In this document: one piece after another, positions 21,203 through 28,865 of the stretch
Position numbering within the stretch: the stretch's first letter is position 1
How the letters are laid out: each line of letters begins with the position of its first letter
NCBI GenBank assembly: GCA_017501565.1
Contig: JAFVWP010000141.1
Span: 1 to 38,809, forward strand
Origin: Elusimicrobiaceae bacterium
Lineage (GTDB): Bacteria > Elusimicrobiota > Elusimicrobia > Elusimicrobiales > Elusimicrobiaceae
Direction of reading: 5' to 3'
Length of the DNA: 38,809 nt
The notes under the pieces: model-generated
The model's input: the letters and a program-made list of their open reading frames with translations, nothing else
Databases searched by the model: none
What the model was told of the DNA's origin: nothing
Program-made: the position numbers and the translations under genes

Positions 21203-23809
21203 TTACTTACTTTCCAACCGCTCCAACCGACGGGTAGCCGTTGAATTTTCCGGATAATAAAACAGCGCATTTTGCAAATACTTTTTGGCGGCTTCTTTAT
21301 CTTCTGCCTGTTGCAGCAACGAAGCCAAGGCCAAATTGGCAGAAAGGTTATCCGGCTGTTTGGCCAAAACCTCTTCTAAAAGTTCCTTGGATTTAATATC
21401 GTTTCCCATCAACATAAAATAACGCGCCAACAGAATAGGGCCGTTTGCATCGTCGGGATACTTTTGTATATATTGCTCCAAGTCTTCCCGCAGTTCTTTT
21501 AGTTTACTGCGAGAAGTGCCTTGAATTTTGTTGACTTGATCGTAATATTTTTGCAATTCTTGCGCCTGGCTTAACACTTCCGGGGTTTCTTCCCCTTTCT
21601 CGTAGAGCTTTGTTAAACGGCGCAATAAAGATTTATCCAAGGTGTCAATCGTTAATGCTTTTTTATAGGTGGTCTTGGCATATTCTTTTTCACCGCGTTT
21701 TAAATAAATATCCCCTAACGCATGCCACAAGCTGGTATCATACGGGAAAATATCTGTCCCTTTTTGCAAAATTCCCAAGGTATCGTCATCGGCGTAAATT
21801 ACATCTGCGCGCACCAATTGGCCCAACGTTTCGTAAGCCTGCAAATTAAACGGATCCAAGCGCAACGTTTCACGCAAATAACGAATGGATTTAGCCGTGT
21901 CTTTGGCGCCCAATGCCGCCAAGGCCGCATGATAATATACTTGGTCATAATAGGCAGCGGCAGACATACTTTTTTCAAAAGCGCTCAAAGCATCTTTGTA
22001 ATGGGTCTGCGAAAGCAAAATATTGCCCAGGCGGAACCCGGCTTCGGTATTCGCCGGATAAAGCTTTAAAGAGGCTGTCAAATCTTTTTGCGCTTGAATA
22101 TAATCTTTCTTAGCCAAAAATTTCTGCCCGCGGAAAGCATAGAACTGACTGCTCAACACCACCGCTTGCCACACAATAATTCCCACGCACAGCGCAATCA
22201 TGGCTAACGCTGTGGTTTTCGTCAGCGGATTGGCAGACACTTCCACATTGGTTTCCGCACGGCCCACACCGCTCACTTCGGCCCCGACAATCCACCAAAA
22301 GATAAACGCCGGCACCATCGTATGCAGAGAAATATTGAGCATATTGTCGGTCAACATAGCCAAAATACCGCAAAAGAGCGCCTGTAAAAGTTGTTTTTTA
22401 TCCCCTTCTTTTTTGCGGGCGGCAAAATCGCGCACTTCCAAAAAAAGTACCATAAACATAAACAGGAAAAGCCCCAACCCGACAATCCCCCCTTGGGCCG
22501 CTTGAAAAAAGAATTCATTGTGCGGAGAATTGGTGGTGGTTTTCAGCTCACGCAATTGCGGATGTTTAAGCAGTGTTTGCGGCTGGGTGCGGGCAAACGC
22601 CGTCTGGAAATTTCCCAATCCGGCGCCCATTACCGGCGTATGTAAAAAGATTTCTTTAGACACGTCCCACATAAACAAACGTTGATGCAAAGATGTAAAA
22701 ATTTGGTCGCGGGAAATTTGCAAGTTCATATTGCCGGGTTTTACTTGTGTCATTTCCGTTACGCGGTGTACCACGGATGCGCGGGTACTTTGCAAGAATG
22801 CCGGCAAATAAGTGACCGCTAAGGCTAAAACAACCAACCAAAACACGCGGGCTTTGCGTTGCCATATCAAAGAACGCAAGGTACCGAACATCCACATCAT
22901 CAAAAGCCCCGCCCCGGCGGCAATCCAACAAGAACGGCACAAACTGAAAGACAGATAAAAAAGATACACCAATACCAAAAAGCCATATACACAAATATCT
23001 TTTCGGCTTTCGGTACGCAGATAATACACCAAAAGAGCCGGCAACAACATCACCACAAAAGAAGATAAAAAGTTAGGATTACCGAAGGTGGAAAAAGCCT
23101 TGCTGGCAAATTGGTTCATATCAAAAGGCCATAAAATATCCAACCCAAATCCCTGAAATACGCCGTACATACAGGCCAGCGCACACGCCACAAAACTAAG
23201 CACCAACACATTTTCTTGCGTCAATTTACTCAGCACCCGCGTGCCCAACCAAAGGCCCACTCCCCATAACAAGAGCCCATACCAATCAAACACTTTGGCA
23301 AAAAAGCTTTCCCCTGGGAAATTGGTTTTTAATTGGGGCAATAAAAACCACAGCCCTCCCCACACGATAAAGAGCAAAATATAATTGGTTTTACTCTCAA
23401 TCACCCCGCTGAAAACTACATTTTTACTAATAACATAAGCCCCCAAGGCAATAACCAACAGCAGAGAGCCAAAGTCCAAGAAATTATAAAACAAAGTTTG
23501 ACGCATATATTGCGGCGCGGCCGATACGGCAGAAAGCCAACTGACCAAACAAGCCACGATATAAATAATGAAAGCCAAATCAAAAAAAGTACGCGTAAAA
23601 TTGATATGTCCGGCCCGCAAAAACCGCGCAGCCGATACGCCGTACATACAAGCCAACACAATATAAAGCAAAACACTTTGAATGGTAAAAGGATTAGAAG
23701 TTAAATCCGTAAAAAATATCAGCGGAACAGCCAAAAAACAGGCTGAGAGCAGAAAACGCATAATTTTAATGTAAAAGCCTTCGCTAGCGGTTTTAGTCAG
23801 TTGAAACAT
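21203..23809 (-). CDS. Wzy_C-family O-antigen ligase/oligosaccharyltransferase with TPR tail
   Basis: An 868-aa polytopic membrane protein. About the first 560 residues hold ten or more membrane helices and the Wzy_C signature region (RLFMWDVSKEIFLHTPVMG, then TNSPHNEFFFQAAQGGIVGLG). The remaining third is soluble TPR repeats (YIQAQKDLTASLKLYPANTE onward). The family transfers lipid-linked glycans to lipid A core (WaaL) or to pilins (PglL/PilO type). Its position directly upstream of the pilus operon on the same strand favours a pilin or protein glycosylation role, but this is inference. I start at 23809 (MFQLTK), where AAGGGAG lies eight bases upstream. Confidence 0.85.
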   Translation of the reverse strand: MFQLTKTASEGFYIKIMRFLLSACFLAVPLIFFTDLTSNPFTIQSVLLYIVLACMYGVSAARFLRAGHINFTRTFFDLAFIIYIVACLVSWLSAVSAAPQYMRQTLFYNFLDFGSLLLVIALGAYVISKNVVFSGVIESKTNYILLFIVWGGLWFLLPQLKTNFPGESFFAKVFDWYGLLLWGVGLWLGTRVLSKLTQENVLVLSFVACALACMYGVFQGFGLDILWPFDMNQFASKAFSTFGNPNFLSSFVVMLLPALLVYYLRTESRKDICVYGFLVLVYLFYLSFSLCRSCWIAAGAGLLMMWMFGTLRSLIWQRKARVFWLVVLALAVTYLPAFLQSTRASVVHRVTEMTQVKPGNMNLQISRDQIFTSLHQRLFMWDVSKEIFLHTPVMGAGLGNFQTAFARTQPQTLLKHPQLRELKTTTNSPHNEFFFQAAQGGIVGLGLFLFMFMVLFLEVRDFAARKKEGDKKQLLQALFCGILAMLTDNMLNISLHTMVPAFIFWWIVGAEVSGVGRAETNVEVSANPLTKTTALAMIALCVGIIVWQAVVLSSQFYAFRGQKFLAKKDYIQAQKDLTASLKLYPANTEAGFRLGNILLSQTHYKDALSAFEKSMSAAAYYDQVYYHAALAALGAKDTAKSIRYLRETLRLDPFNLQAYETLGQLVRADVIYADDDTLGILQKGTDIFPYDTSLWHALGDIYLKRGEKEYAKTTYKKALTIDTLDKSLLRRLTKLYEKGEETPEVLSQAQELQKYYDQVNKIQGTSRSKLKELREDLEQYIQKYPDDANGPILLARYFMLMGNDIKSKELLEEVLAKQPDNLSANLALASLLQQAEDKEAAKKYLQNALFYYPENSTATRRLERLESK

Positions 23810-23844
23810 AACAAATCTCCCTTCGTAATAAAAAGGTTTTTTAT

Positions 23845-23872
23845 ATTGTAGTTTTTTTGAAGGAAAAGGCAA
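23845..23872 (-). promoter_or_regulatory. Promoter of the Wzy_C gene
   Basis: On the minus strand, TTGCCT (23867-23872), a 16-nt spacer and TACAAT (23845-23850) lie shortly before the gene, giving a start near 23838. Each box matches the consensus at 4 to 5 of 6 positions. Confidence 0.55.
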
Positions 23873-23885
23873 AATTTTTTAGAAA

Positions 23886-23912
23886 AAACCCCCGCCGTTT
23901 TGGAGGGGGTTT
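23886..23912 (-). terminator. Terminator of the small membrane-protein gene
   Basis: AAACCCCC (23886-23893) pairs with GGGGGTTT (23905-23912), and the minus-strand product runs on into T residues. It lies 18 bases past the stop of the 98-aa gene. Confidence 0.8.
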
Positions 23913-23929
23913 GAAAAGAAAAGGTACTT

Positions 23930-24226
23930 TTATTTAACGCGGGTGTAAGGATCGTCGCAAAGAGAACGGCAAATGCCAATAAAGCGTAAAATGCACCATA
24001 GCACTATGGCGGCAAGAAGTATTTTTCCGGCTAAGGGATGAGCTTGGTAAAAACGCATAAATAAGCAGATTATTACCATTATCAAAATCACCAACACCAC
24101 ACCCACAAATTTAAGCCCGGCCAGGCTGGCGTTTCTGATAACAGGCACACCGCCACGGCGCCAAGGCACCATAATAATGGGTAAAAGTTGCACAAGGCCA
24201 CTCGTCCATAAAAAAAATAGTTTCAT
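23930..24226 (-). CDS. Small hydrophobic membrane protein, unknown
   Basis: A 98-aa protein with two or three hydrophobic segments: residues about 2-22, a strong one near 40-58 (FVGVVLVILIMVIICLFM) and another at about 67-85 (AGKILLAAIVLWCILRFIGI). It ends in a hydrophilic CDDPYTRVK tail. I do not recognise the family. A purine-rich AGAGAAAAA precedes the ATG, and a clear terminator follows, which supports a real gene. It has no obvious link with its neighbours. Confidence 0.6.
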   Translation of the reverse strand: MKLFFLWTSGLVQLLPIIMVPWRRGGVPVIRNASLAGLKFVGVVLVILIMVIICLFMRFYQAHPLAGKILLAAIVLWCILRFIGICRSLCDDPYTRVK

Positions 24227-24255
24227 AGTTTTTCTCTACAAATGATGTACTTTTT

Positions 24256-24279
24256 TCTACCTTAAATTCTACCTTAAAT
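24256..24279. repeat. Two perfect tandem 12-bp copies
   Basis: TCTACCTTAAAT occurs twice in immediate succession, 30 bases upstream of the small membrane-protein gene. Nothing else marks it as mobile. It may be a duplicated regulator site or simple slippage. Confidence 0.6.
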
Positions 24280-24348
24280 TTTATCCAAAATCCATACGCA
24301 CCCGTTTCTCAGCCATAACACAAGCAAGCTATCCCACTCCTGCCTGGC

Positions 24349-24376
24349 AAAAAAGAGAGACCCGCTTGCGCGGGCC
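24349..24376 (-). terminator. Second terminator-like hairpin downstream of tig
   Basis: CCCGC (24361-24365) and GCGGG (24370-24374) form the core of the stem. On the minus strand the hairpin is followed by TCTCTTTTTT. It lies about 140 bases past the tig stop, behind the closer hairpin at 24467-24494. The 90 bases between the two hold no gene I can see. Confidence 0.6.
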
Positions 24377-24466
24377 CCTTTGAGGTTAAACTAATTGCTC
24401 TAGACCAATAAAGCAAATAGTTTATTGCCTATTTTGGCAAAGCTGTAAAGCAAATTTGGCGAAAAT

Positions 24467-24494
24467 CTATCCCGCACCCGAAGATGCGGGATAG
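24467..24494 (-). terminator. Terminator hairpin after trigger factor gene
   Basis: CTATCCCGCA (24467-24476) pairs perfectly with TGCGGGATAG (24485-24494) around an 8-nt loop, 20 bases past the tig stop. ATTTTCG follows on the minus strand, so the T run is short. Confidence 0.65.
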
Positions 24495-24514
24495 AAATCA
24501 TAACATTTTACAGA

Positions 24515-25804
24515 TTATTTTACAACGGCTTCTTTTTTCAGGAAGTCAAAAACTTTGCGTTCGTTCAAAGTAGCCAAGATATGATCTTTGCGTTCTTCAA
24601 AGAAAGCGCGGATTTTCTTTTCATCTTCCTTGGTTTTGGCATTGGCGGTTAAGCTCTTATCCAGCTCGGCTTGCCAATCTTCTTGCGTAGCTTCCAAGTT
24701 TTCTTTCTTGGCGATGGCATGAATGATGTAACCGACGCGCAAGTCTTTTTCCACCGTAGGGCGAATGCGTTCTTCAAAGCCTTTGCGTTGTTCGGCACTG
24801 AGCTGTTCGGGCTTCATTTGGGTTACATTGCGCACGAAATTATTCAAGGAGCTTTCGGTATATTCTTCTACCAAGCTTTCGGGCAAAGCAAACTCATTGG
24901 TTTTCACCAAATGCGCTTCAATTTGGGCTACCAAATCGCGGGCGGAGTTTTCTTTCGCTTCGGCGTTTAACCCTTCTTGCACGCGGTTTTTCAAGGATTC
25001 TAAATTATCAAAGCCCATATCTTTGGCAAAGTTATCGTCCAAAGACGGCATAACTTTATTTTTAATATCATCTACGATTACGTGGAAAGACAACGTATCT
25101 TCCCCTTCTTTCACTTCGTAATCTTTCGTATCGCCTTTTTTCAATCCCAAAATGTTTTGGGCCAATTCCGGCATGGTTTGCGGGGCGGACATATCAATCA
25201 ATTCGCTGTCGGCGCTGAGTTTGTAGTCATCTTCCCCATTGCGTTTGCCTTTGTATTGCACTACGGCATATACTTTATCGTCAATGACGGCCCCTTCGGC
25301 GGCACTTTCCAAGCGGGCATTGCCTTCTAAAATGCGGTCCAATTGGGCTTTTACTTCTTCTTCGGTGGCGGTTTCCGGTTTTTTGGTTACTTCAATGCCT
25401 TTATAATCTTTTACGTCAAATTCCGGAGCTACATCTACGGCCAATTCAAAGGTAAAGGCTTGTCCGTCATTAAAAGTAGCAAAATCGGCCTTGGTCAAAG
25501 AAGGCAAAGCCACCGGATTAAGTTGCATTTTTTCCAAGGCGGCGGAAATGGCATTTTTAACCGCCAAATCCAAGGCGCGTTCTTTAATATGACCGGCAAA
25601 ATTTTGTTTGACTAAATCCAAAGGTACTTTTCCGGCGCGGAAACCTTGCATTTGGGCGCGGGATTGCACTTGTACGGCGGCATTTTGAAAAGCTTTGGTA
25701 ATAAGTTCCGGCGTAGCTTCTACGCTCAGCGTAACGCGGCAACCTTCTTTGGATAGTTGTTTGGCATTTACTTCGCCAGCCGCGGCGGTTTTGAAGATGG
25801 ACAT
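24515..25804 (-). CDS. tig: Trigger factor, ribosome-associated chaperone
   Basis: A 429-aa chaperone that binds the ribosome exit tunnel and nascent chains. The N-terminal ribosome-binding domain carries the signature loop GFRAGKVPLDLVK (about residues 54-66). The FKBP-like isomerase domain spans about 150-240, and the helical C-terminal arms fill the rest. Length is normal for the family and no defects are seen. AAGGAG lies eight bases before the ATG. It follows tRNA-Leu by 34 bases on the same strand, so it may share their transcript. In many bacteria clpP and clpX follow tig; here they do not. Confidence 0.96.
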   Translation of the reverse strand: MSIFKTAAAGEVNAKQLSKEGCRVTLSVEATPELITKAFQNAAVQVQSRAQMQGFRAGKVPLDLVKQNFAGHIKERALDLAVKNAISAALEKMQLNPVALPSLTKADFATFNDGQAFTFELAVDVAPEFDVKDYKGIEVTKKPETATEEEVKAQLDRILEGNARLESAAEGAVIDDKVYAVVQYKGKRNGEDDYKLSADSELIDMSAPQTMPELAQNILGLKKGDTKDYEVKEGEDTLSFHVIVDDIKNKVMPSLDDNFAKDMGFDNLESLKNRVQEGLNAEAKENSARDLVAQIEAHLVKTNEFALPESLVEEYTESSLNNFVRNVTQMKPEQLSAEQRKGFEERIRPTVEKDLRVGYIIHAIAKKENLEATQEDWQAELDKSLTANAKTKEDEKKIRAFFEERKDHILATLNERKVFDFLKKEAVVK

Positions 25805-25837
25805 GATTTTCTGCTCCTTATATATTCAACAAAAAAA

Positions 25838-25919
25838 TGGACGGAGAGGGACTTGAACCCTCAAGGGTTTCCCCACACGCTCCTAAGGCGTGCGCGTCTG
25901 CCGATTCCGCCATCCGTCC
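25838..25919 (-). tRNA. tRNA-Leu (anticodon UAG)
   Basis: An 82-nt class II tRNA. The acceptor stem GGACGGA pairs with TCCGTCC, and the anticodon loop CTTAGGA gives UAG. A long variable arm (TGGGGAAACCCTTG type) and a T-loop GTTCAAG are visible. The discriminator base is A. The 3' CCA is not encoded and must be added. Confidence 0.95.
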
Positions 25920-25941
25920 TATTTTTTGTTATTTTAGAAAG

Positions 25942-26014
25942 TGGGCCATGTGAGGCTCGAACTCACGACCTTACGCTTAAGAGGCGTCTGCTCTACCAGC
26001 TGAGCTAATGGCCC
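25942..26014 (-). tRNA. tRNA-Lys (anticodon CUU)
   Basis: A 73-nt tRNA. The acceptor GGGCCAT pairs with ATGGCCC. The D-arm is GCTCAGCTGGTAGAGC, the anticodon loop CTCTTAA gives CUU, and the T-arm is GTGAGTTCGAGCCTCAC. CCA is not encoded. It lies 22 bases upstream of tRNA-Leu on the same strand. Confidence 0.95.
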
Positions 26015-26033
26015 TATAAATCGGGTTATAAAG

Positions 26034-26042
26034 ATTATAGCA
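26034..26042 (-). promoter_or_regulatory. Extended -10 promoter for the tRNA genes
   Basis: On the minus strand TGC directly precedes a perfect TATAAT (26034-26039), about 20 bases before the tRNA-Lys 5' end. No good -35 box is seen, as is common with extended -10 promoters. Confidence 0.55.
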
Positions 26043-26152
26043 AAAAAAGAGCGGCAGCGGGGCATGAAGAAATACCCGGGGTACTGCCTGTGAAGATATT
26101 TTAACATATTTTAAGTTTTTTCCGCAAAACAAAACTTTCCAAACTTTATCCG

Positions 26153-26180
26153 TTGCCAAAGCAGCAAAATTAGATATAAT
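26153..26180 (+). promoter_or_regulatory. Promoter of the DUF885-like gene
   Basis: TTGCCA (26153-26158), a 16-nt spacer and a perfect TATAAT (26175-26180) lie 31 bases before the ATG. The start should fall near 26187. Confidence 0.75.
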
Positions 26181-26211
26181 AGAGTTATCCTTATTTTATT
26201 TGAGGTATTTC

Positions 26212-28185
26212 ATGAAAAAACTACTTTGTTCTCTACTCAGTTTTTCGCTGTTGGCCGCTCCGTCGGTACAAGCGATGGACTTGGGCGACTTTGACAACAT
26301 TGACGCCATCATGGAAGACAATGCCTTGACCGATACCATCAACCGGTACAGCGCAGTGCAATTGTCTTTCTTCCCGGAATACGCCACCAGATTAGGGTTT
26401 GAATCTGCCAACGGCCGTTTGGATCAACGCGATCAGGAACGCGATGCACAAGCTTTGCGTGCATATAATGTGGTAGAAGATGCTTTCAATGAAGTGGTAG
26501 AAAAAAATCTTTCCGAAGCCAGAAAAACCGACTATGAAATTTTAAAAAGGTTATTGGCTTATGACAAGTGGAACTTAAACCGCAACCGCGCCGCTCAAGA
26601 CCCGCTGTTATATACCGAAGCATTTGATGCTATTTATGACTTGCGTCTTAAAAAAGTAAATTACCAAGACTTGCAAGACCGCGACTTAACGGCCCGCATC
26701 AATTCCTTGCCCGCTTTGGCAGAAGCCGCCACCAACAATTTAACCAATACGCCGTCTTTCTTGGCACAAATTGCGATGGAAAGAGCCTATTACGCTTACT
26801 TAGCCTTTGACGAAGTGGCCCAATATATGCTTTCCCGCGCCCAAGACGAAGTAAGCCGCACGCAAGTGCGCGCCGATGCCCGCGCCGCCAAAAAAGCGAT
26901 TAAAGATATGTTTGAGCTTTTCAAACGCTTGGCCCAAGAAAACCAAGAGTTGGATTTCCGCTTGGGCGAAAGAAACTATCTTTTCGTATTGCAAAACCAC
27001 TATTTCATCAACGAAAAACCGCGCGCTATGCAAAAGTTTTTAACCAAAAACTTTGAGCAAGCCCAAGCGAATTTAGCCAAAGCGCTGGAAGCTTTCTCTT
27101 TGCCGGCCGCTTTGCAAGAAGCGGAAGTGGTGTTGGAAGACATTCACGTCCCCGGTGAAGAAGACGCCGCCAACGTAACCATTACCGCCTTGGATACGGA
27201 CGAAATAGCGCAAGAAAATACCGAAGAAACCACCGAAGCCGCCGCCGAAACGGAAGACAAAGCTAAAAAGGAAAGCAAAAAGAAAGCCGAACAAACTTCC
27301 GTCAAAGCCAGCGATTTTTATCCCATTGCCCAACGCTTAACCCAAGGGGTCAAAAATCAAGATTTCTTAGTGGCTTTGAGCAAAGAATCGGGCAATATGT
27401 CCAAATTCTTCGTGCAAGACGACACCTTGCCCATTTCTTCTACGAAATTTAATTTGAAAAAATTGCCGAACTATTACTCTTACTTGGGCGCCTATCGTTT
27501 TATGCCGCCGTTCGGCACGCAAGGCAACCCTGAGCATGATTTCTTCTTGCGCTTCCCCAGCGGTAACGAAACCGCCAAGCAAGAAATGTTAGACAGAGAT
27601 TTCAACTTGCCCACGCTGAAGCTTTTATTGGCCGGACAATTAGTGCCGGGGTTGGCTTACCGCTCTGCCTACCGCAACGGCGCTTTGTCCAATTTCCGCC
27701 GCTTGTATCCGGTGCCGACCTTGCAAAACGGCTGGGAAATGTATGCCCAACATTTAGCCAGCGAACGCGGCTATATCATCACGGACGAAGAACTTTTGTT
27801 CTTAACGTGGGTAGATTATGTGCGCGCCGCGCAAGCCTTGGTTGATTTCTATTTGCATACCGATAAATATACCTATGGTCAAGCGGCCAATTGGTTAATG
27901 CAAGAAAACGGCTTTGAAAAAGCCCAAGCCGAAGCGATGCTGAAACAAGTAGCCGCCGAACCGGGCGAAGCCGTCAGCTATATTTACGGCTATGAAGCCT
28001 TGAAGAACTTACGCAACAAATACCAAAAGAAACAAGGCAAAAAGTTCTCTTTATCCGATTTCCACGCCAAAGTAATGGAAATGGGCGACATTCCCGCCGA
28101 CCGCTTAGAAGCGGAAATGGAAAACGCCTACAAATTGGAAAAGAATCACTTGAGCCAATCTTTAAACACGCCGTTCTATATGTAA
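26212..28185 (+). CDS. Exported DUF885-like protein without zinc motif
   Basis: A 657-aa protein with a signal peptide (MKKLLCSLLSFSLLAAPSVQA). The C-terminal half follows the DUF885 plan: GWEMYAQHLASERGY, a long helical segment, then EPGEAVSYIYGYEALKNLR and the final FHAKVMEMGDIPADRLEAEM. DUF885 members that are peptidases carry HExxPGH. Here the matching place reads GQLVPGL (residues 475-481), so both His and the Glu are gone. A Glu/Lys/Ala-rich low-complexity insert sits at about 325-365. It is therefore probably a non-catalytic periplasmic protein. The ATG at 26212 has a GAGG upstream. The gene stands alone between its own promoter and terminator. Confidence 0.75.
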   Translation: MKKLLCSLLSFSLLAAPSVQAMDLGDFDNIDAIMEDNALTDTINRYSAVQLSFFPEYATRLGFESANGRLDQRDQERDAQALRAYNVVEDAFNEVVEKNLSEARKTDYEILKRLLAYDKWNLNRNRAAQDPLLYTEAFDAIYDLRLKKVNYQDLQDRDLTARINSLPALAEAATNNLTNTPSFLAQIAMERAYYAYLAFDEVAQYMLSRAQDEVSRTQVRADARAAKKAIKDMFELFKRLAQENQELDFRLGERNYLFVLQNHYFINEKPRAMQKFLTKNFEQAQANLAKALEAFSLPAALQEAEVVLEDIHVPGEEDAANVTITALDTDEIAQENTEETTEAAAETEDKAKKESKKKAEQTSVKASDFYPIAQRLTQGVKNQDFLVALSKESGNMSKFFVQDDTLPISSTKFNLKKLPNYYSYLGAYRFMPPFGTQGNPEHDFFLRFPSGNETAKQEMLDRDFNLPTLKLLLAGQLVPGLAYRSAYRNGALSNFRRLYPVPTLQNGWEMYAQHLASERGYIITDEELLFLTWVDYVRAAQALVDFYLHTDKYTYGQAANWLMQENGFEKAQAEAMLKQVAAEPGEAVSYIYGYEALKNLRNKYQKKQGKKFSLSDFHAKVMEMGDIPADRLEAEMENAYKLEKNHLSQSLNTPFYM

Positions 28186-28201
28186 GCATTACTCAAATAA
28201 A

Positions 28202-28224
28202 AACCCCCGCTTTTGGCGGGGGTT
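28202..28224. terminator. Bidirectional terminator
   Basis: AACCCCCGC (28202-28210) pairs with GCGGGGGTT (28216-28224) around a 5-nt loop. T run on the plus side and A run on the other make it usable both for the DUF885-like gene and for the converging pilin gene, whose out-of-frame stop is only eight bases away. Confidence 0.9.
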
Positions 28225-28231
28225 TTTTATG

Positions 28232-28665
28232 TCAGAATTCACAATAACTTCCGATACTTGAGCCTATCGGCACCGCACAAGGAAGCATAATTTTACAAAG
28301 GTTCTCATCTCCGAAACATCTGATGTGAACGGAACTATCCCCGTCTATTCTTATATCAATATTATTAATAGCTCCCTTTCCCGAAAGGACCAGGCCCCAA
28401 TATGAGCCTCTGACAAAAAATTCTTCAATATCCCAATACTTATTTCCGGGATTTGAATATCCAAATCTTCCATATCAGAGGCATATTCATTATTGGCCAT
28501 AAAAAAAACATCTTGTGCTGTGCGTACACTTTTGCCAATCGTCCACGCTTCCGTCGCTCTTGCACGATGAACCGCCTTCGTGTACTGCGGCAAAGCTACG
28601 GAAGACAAAATCCCGATGATTAAGACTACTACGAGTAGTTCTATCAAAGTAAAACCTTTTTTCAT
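28232..28665 (-). pseudogene. Type IV pilin gene with one frameshift
   Basis: The first frame reads MKKG, then FTLIELLVVVLIIGILSSVALPQY, a canonical prepilin start with Glu at +5, and continues through EDLDIQIPE. It then meets a stop at 28351 after a non-pilin-like tail. Another frame takes over at the same place, reading PGNKYWDIEEFFVRGSYW and on to CKIMLPCAVPIGSS and SYCEF, with stop at 28232-28234, the usual disulfide-bearing pilin end. Adding one base near the CCC run at 28448-28450 (minus strand) restores a 144-aa pilin. So the gene is broken, phase-variable, or mis-sequenced. AAGGAG precedes the ATG at 28665. Confidence 0.85.
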
Positions 28666-28678
28666 TTTTATTCTCCTT

Positions 28679-28722
28679 GCGGGCCTTTTACGGCACGGCA
28701 AACGGCATTTTATTTGGCCCGC
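28679..28722 (-). promoter_or_regulatory. Leader hairpin just upstream of the pilin ribosome site
   Basis: GCGGGCC and GGCCCGC (28679-28685 and 28716-28722) form a perfect 7-bp stem in the 5' leader of the pilin mRNA, ending directly before AAGGAG. The 30-nt loop holds three closely spaced TGCCG copies. It may control access to the ribosome site. Confidence 0.45.
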
Positions 28723-28739
28723 ACTGCCATTTCACACAA

Positions 28740-28767
28740 AGTGTAGCAAAAAAAAAAAATGAGTCAA
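28740..28767 (-). promoter_or_regulatory. Pilin promoter with a 12-T spacer tract
   Basis: On the minus strand, TTGACT (28762-28767) and TACACT (28740-28745, preceded by an extended TGC) are separated by 16 bases, of which 12 are a continuous T run (28748-28759). Loss or gain of a base would change the spacing and the promoter strength. The predicted start is near 28733, 68 bases before the pilin ATG. Confidence 0.65.
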
Positions 28768-28811
28768 GCTTTTTCTTTTTTCCGTCAGAAAATAAAATAT
28801 TTTTTCCACAA

Positions 28812-28845
28812 AAAAAGCCAAGCATTTTTAAATACTTGGCTTTTT
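28812..28845. terminator. Terminator after the MgtE-N/CBS gene
   Basis: AAAAAGCCAAG (28812-28822) pairs with CTTGGCTTTTT (28835-28845) around a 12-nt AT-rich loop, 20 bases past the CBS gene stop. Both sides carry a T run, so it may also work in the plus direction. Confidence 0.8.
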
Positions 28846-28865
28846 CTGCTACTTATTAAATGATG

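Noticed and set aside
24377..24466. Possible small RNA between two hairpins after tig
   Set aside because: Some inverted TTGCC/GGCAA pairs are present, but no promoter or conserved RNA fold is recognised.
26200..26211. TTG start for the DUF885-like gene
   Set aside because: The ATG at 26212 is followed by a normal signal peptide and has GAGG upstream, which the TTG would overlap.
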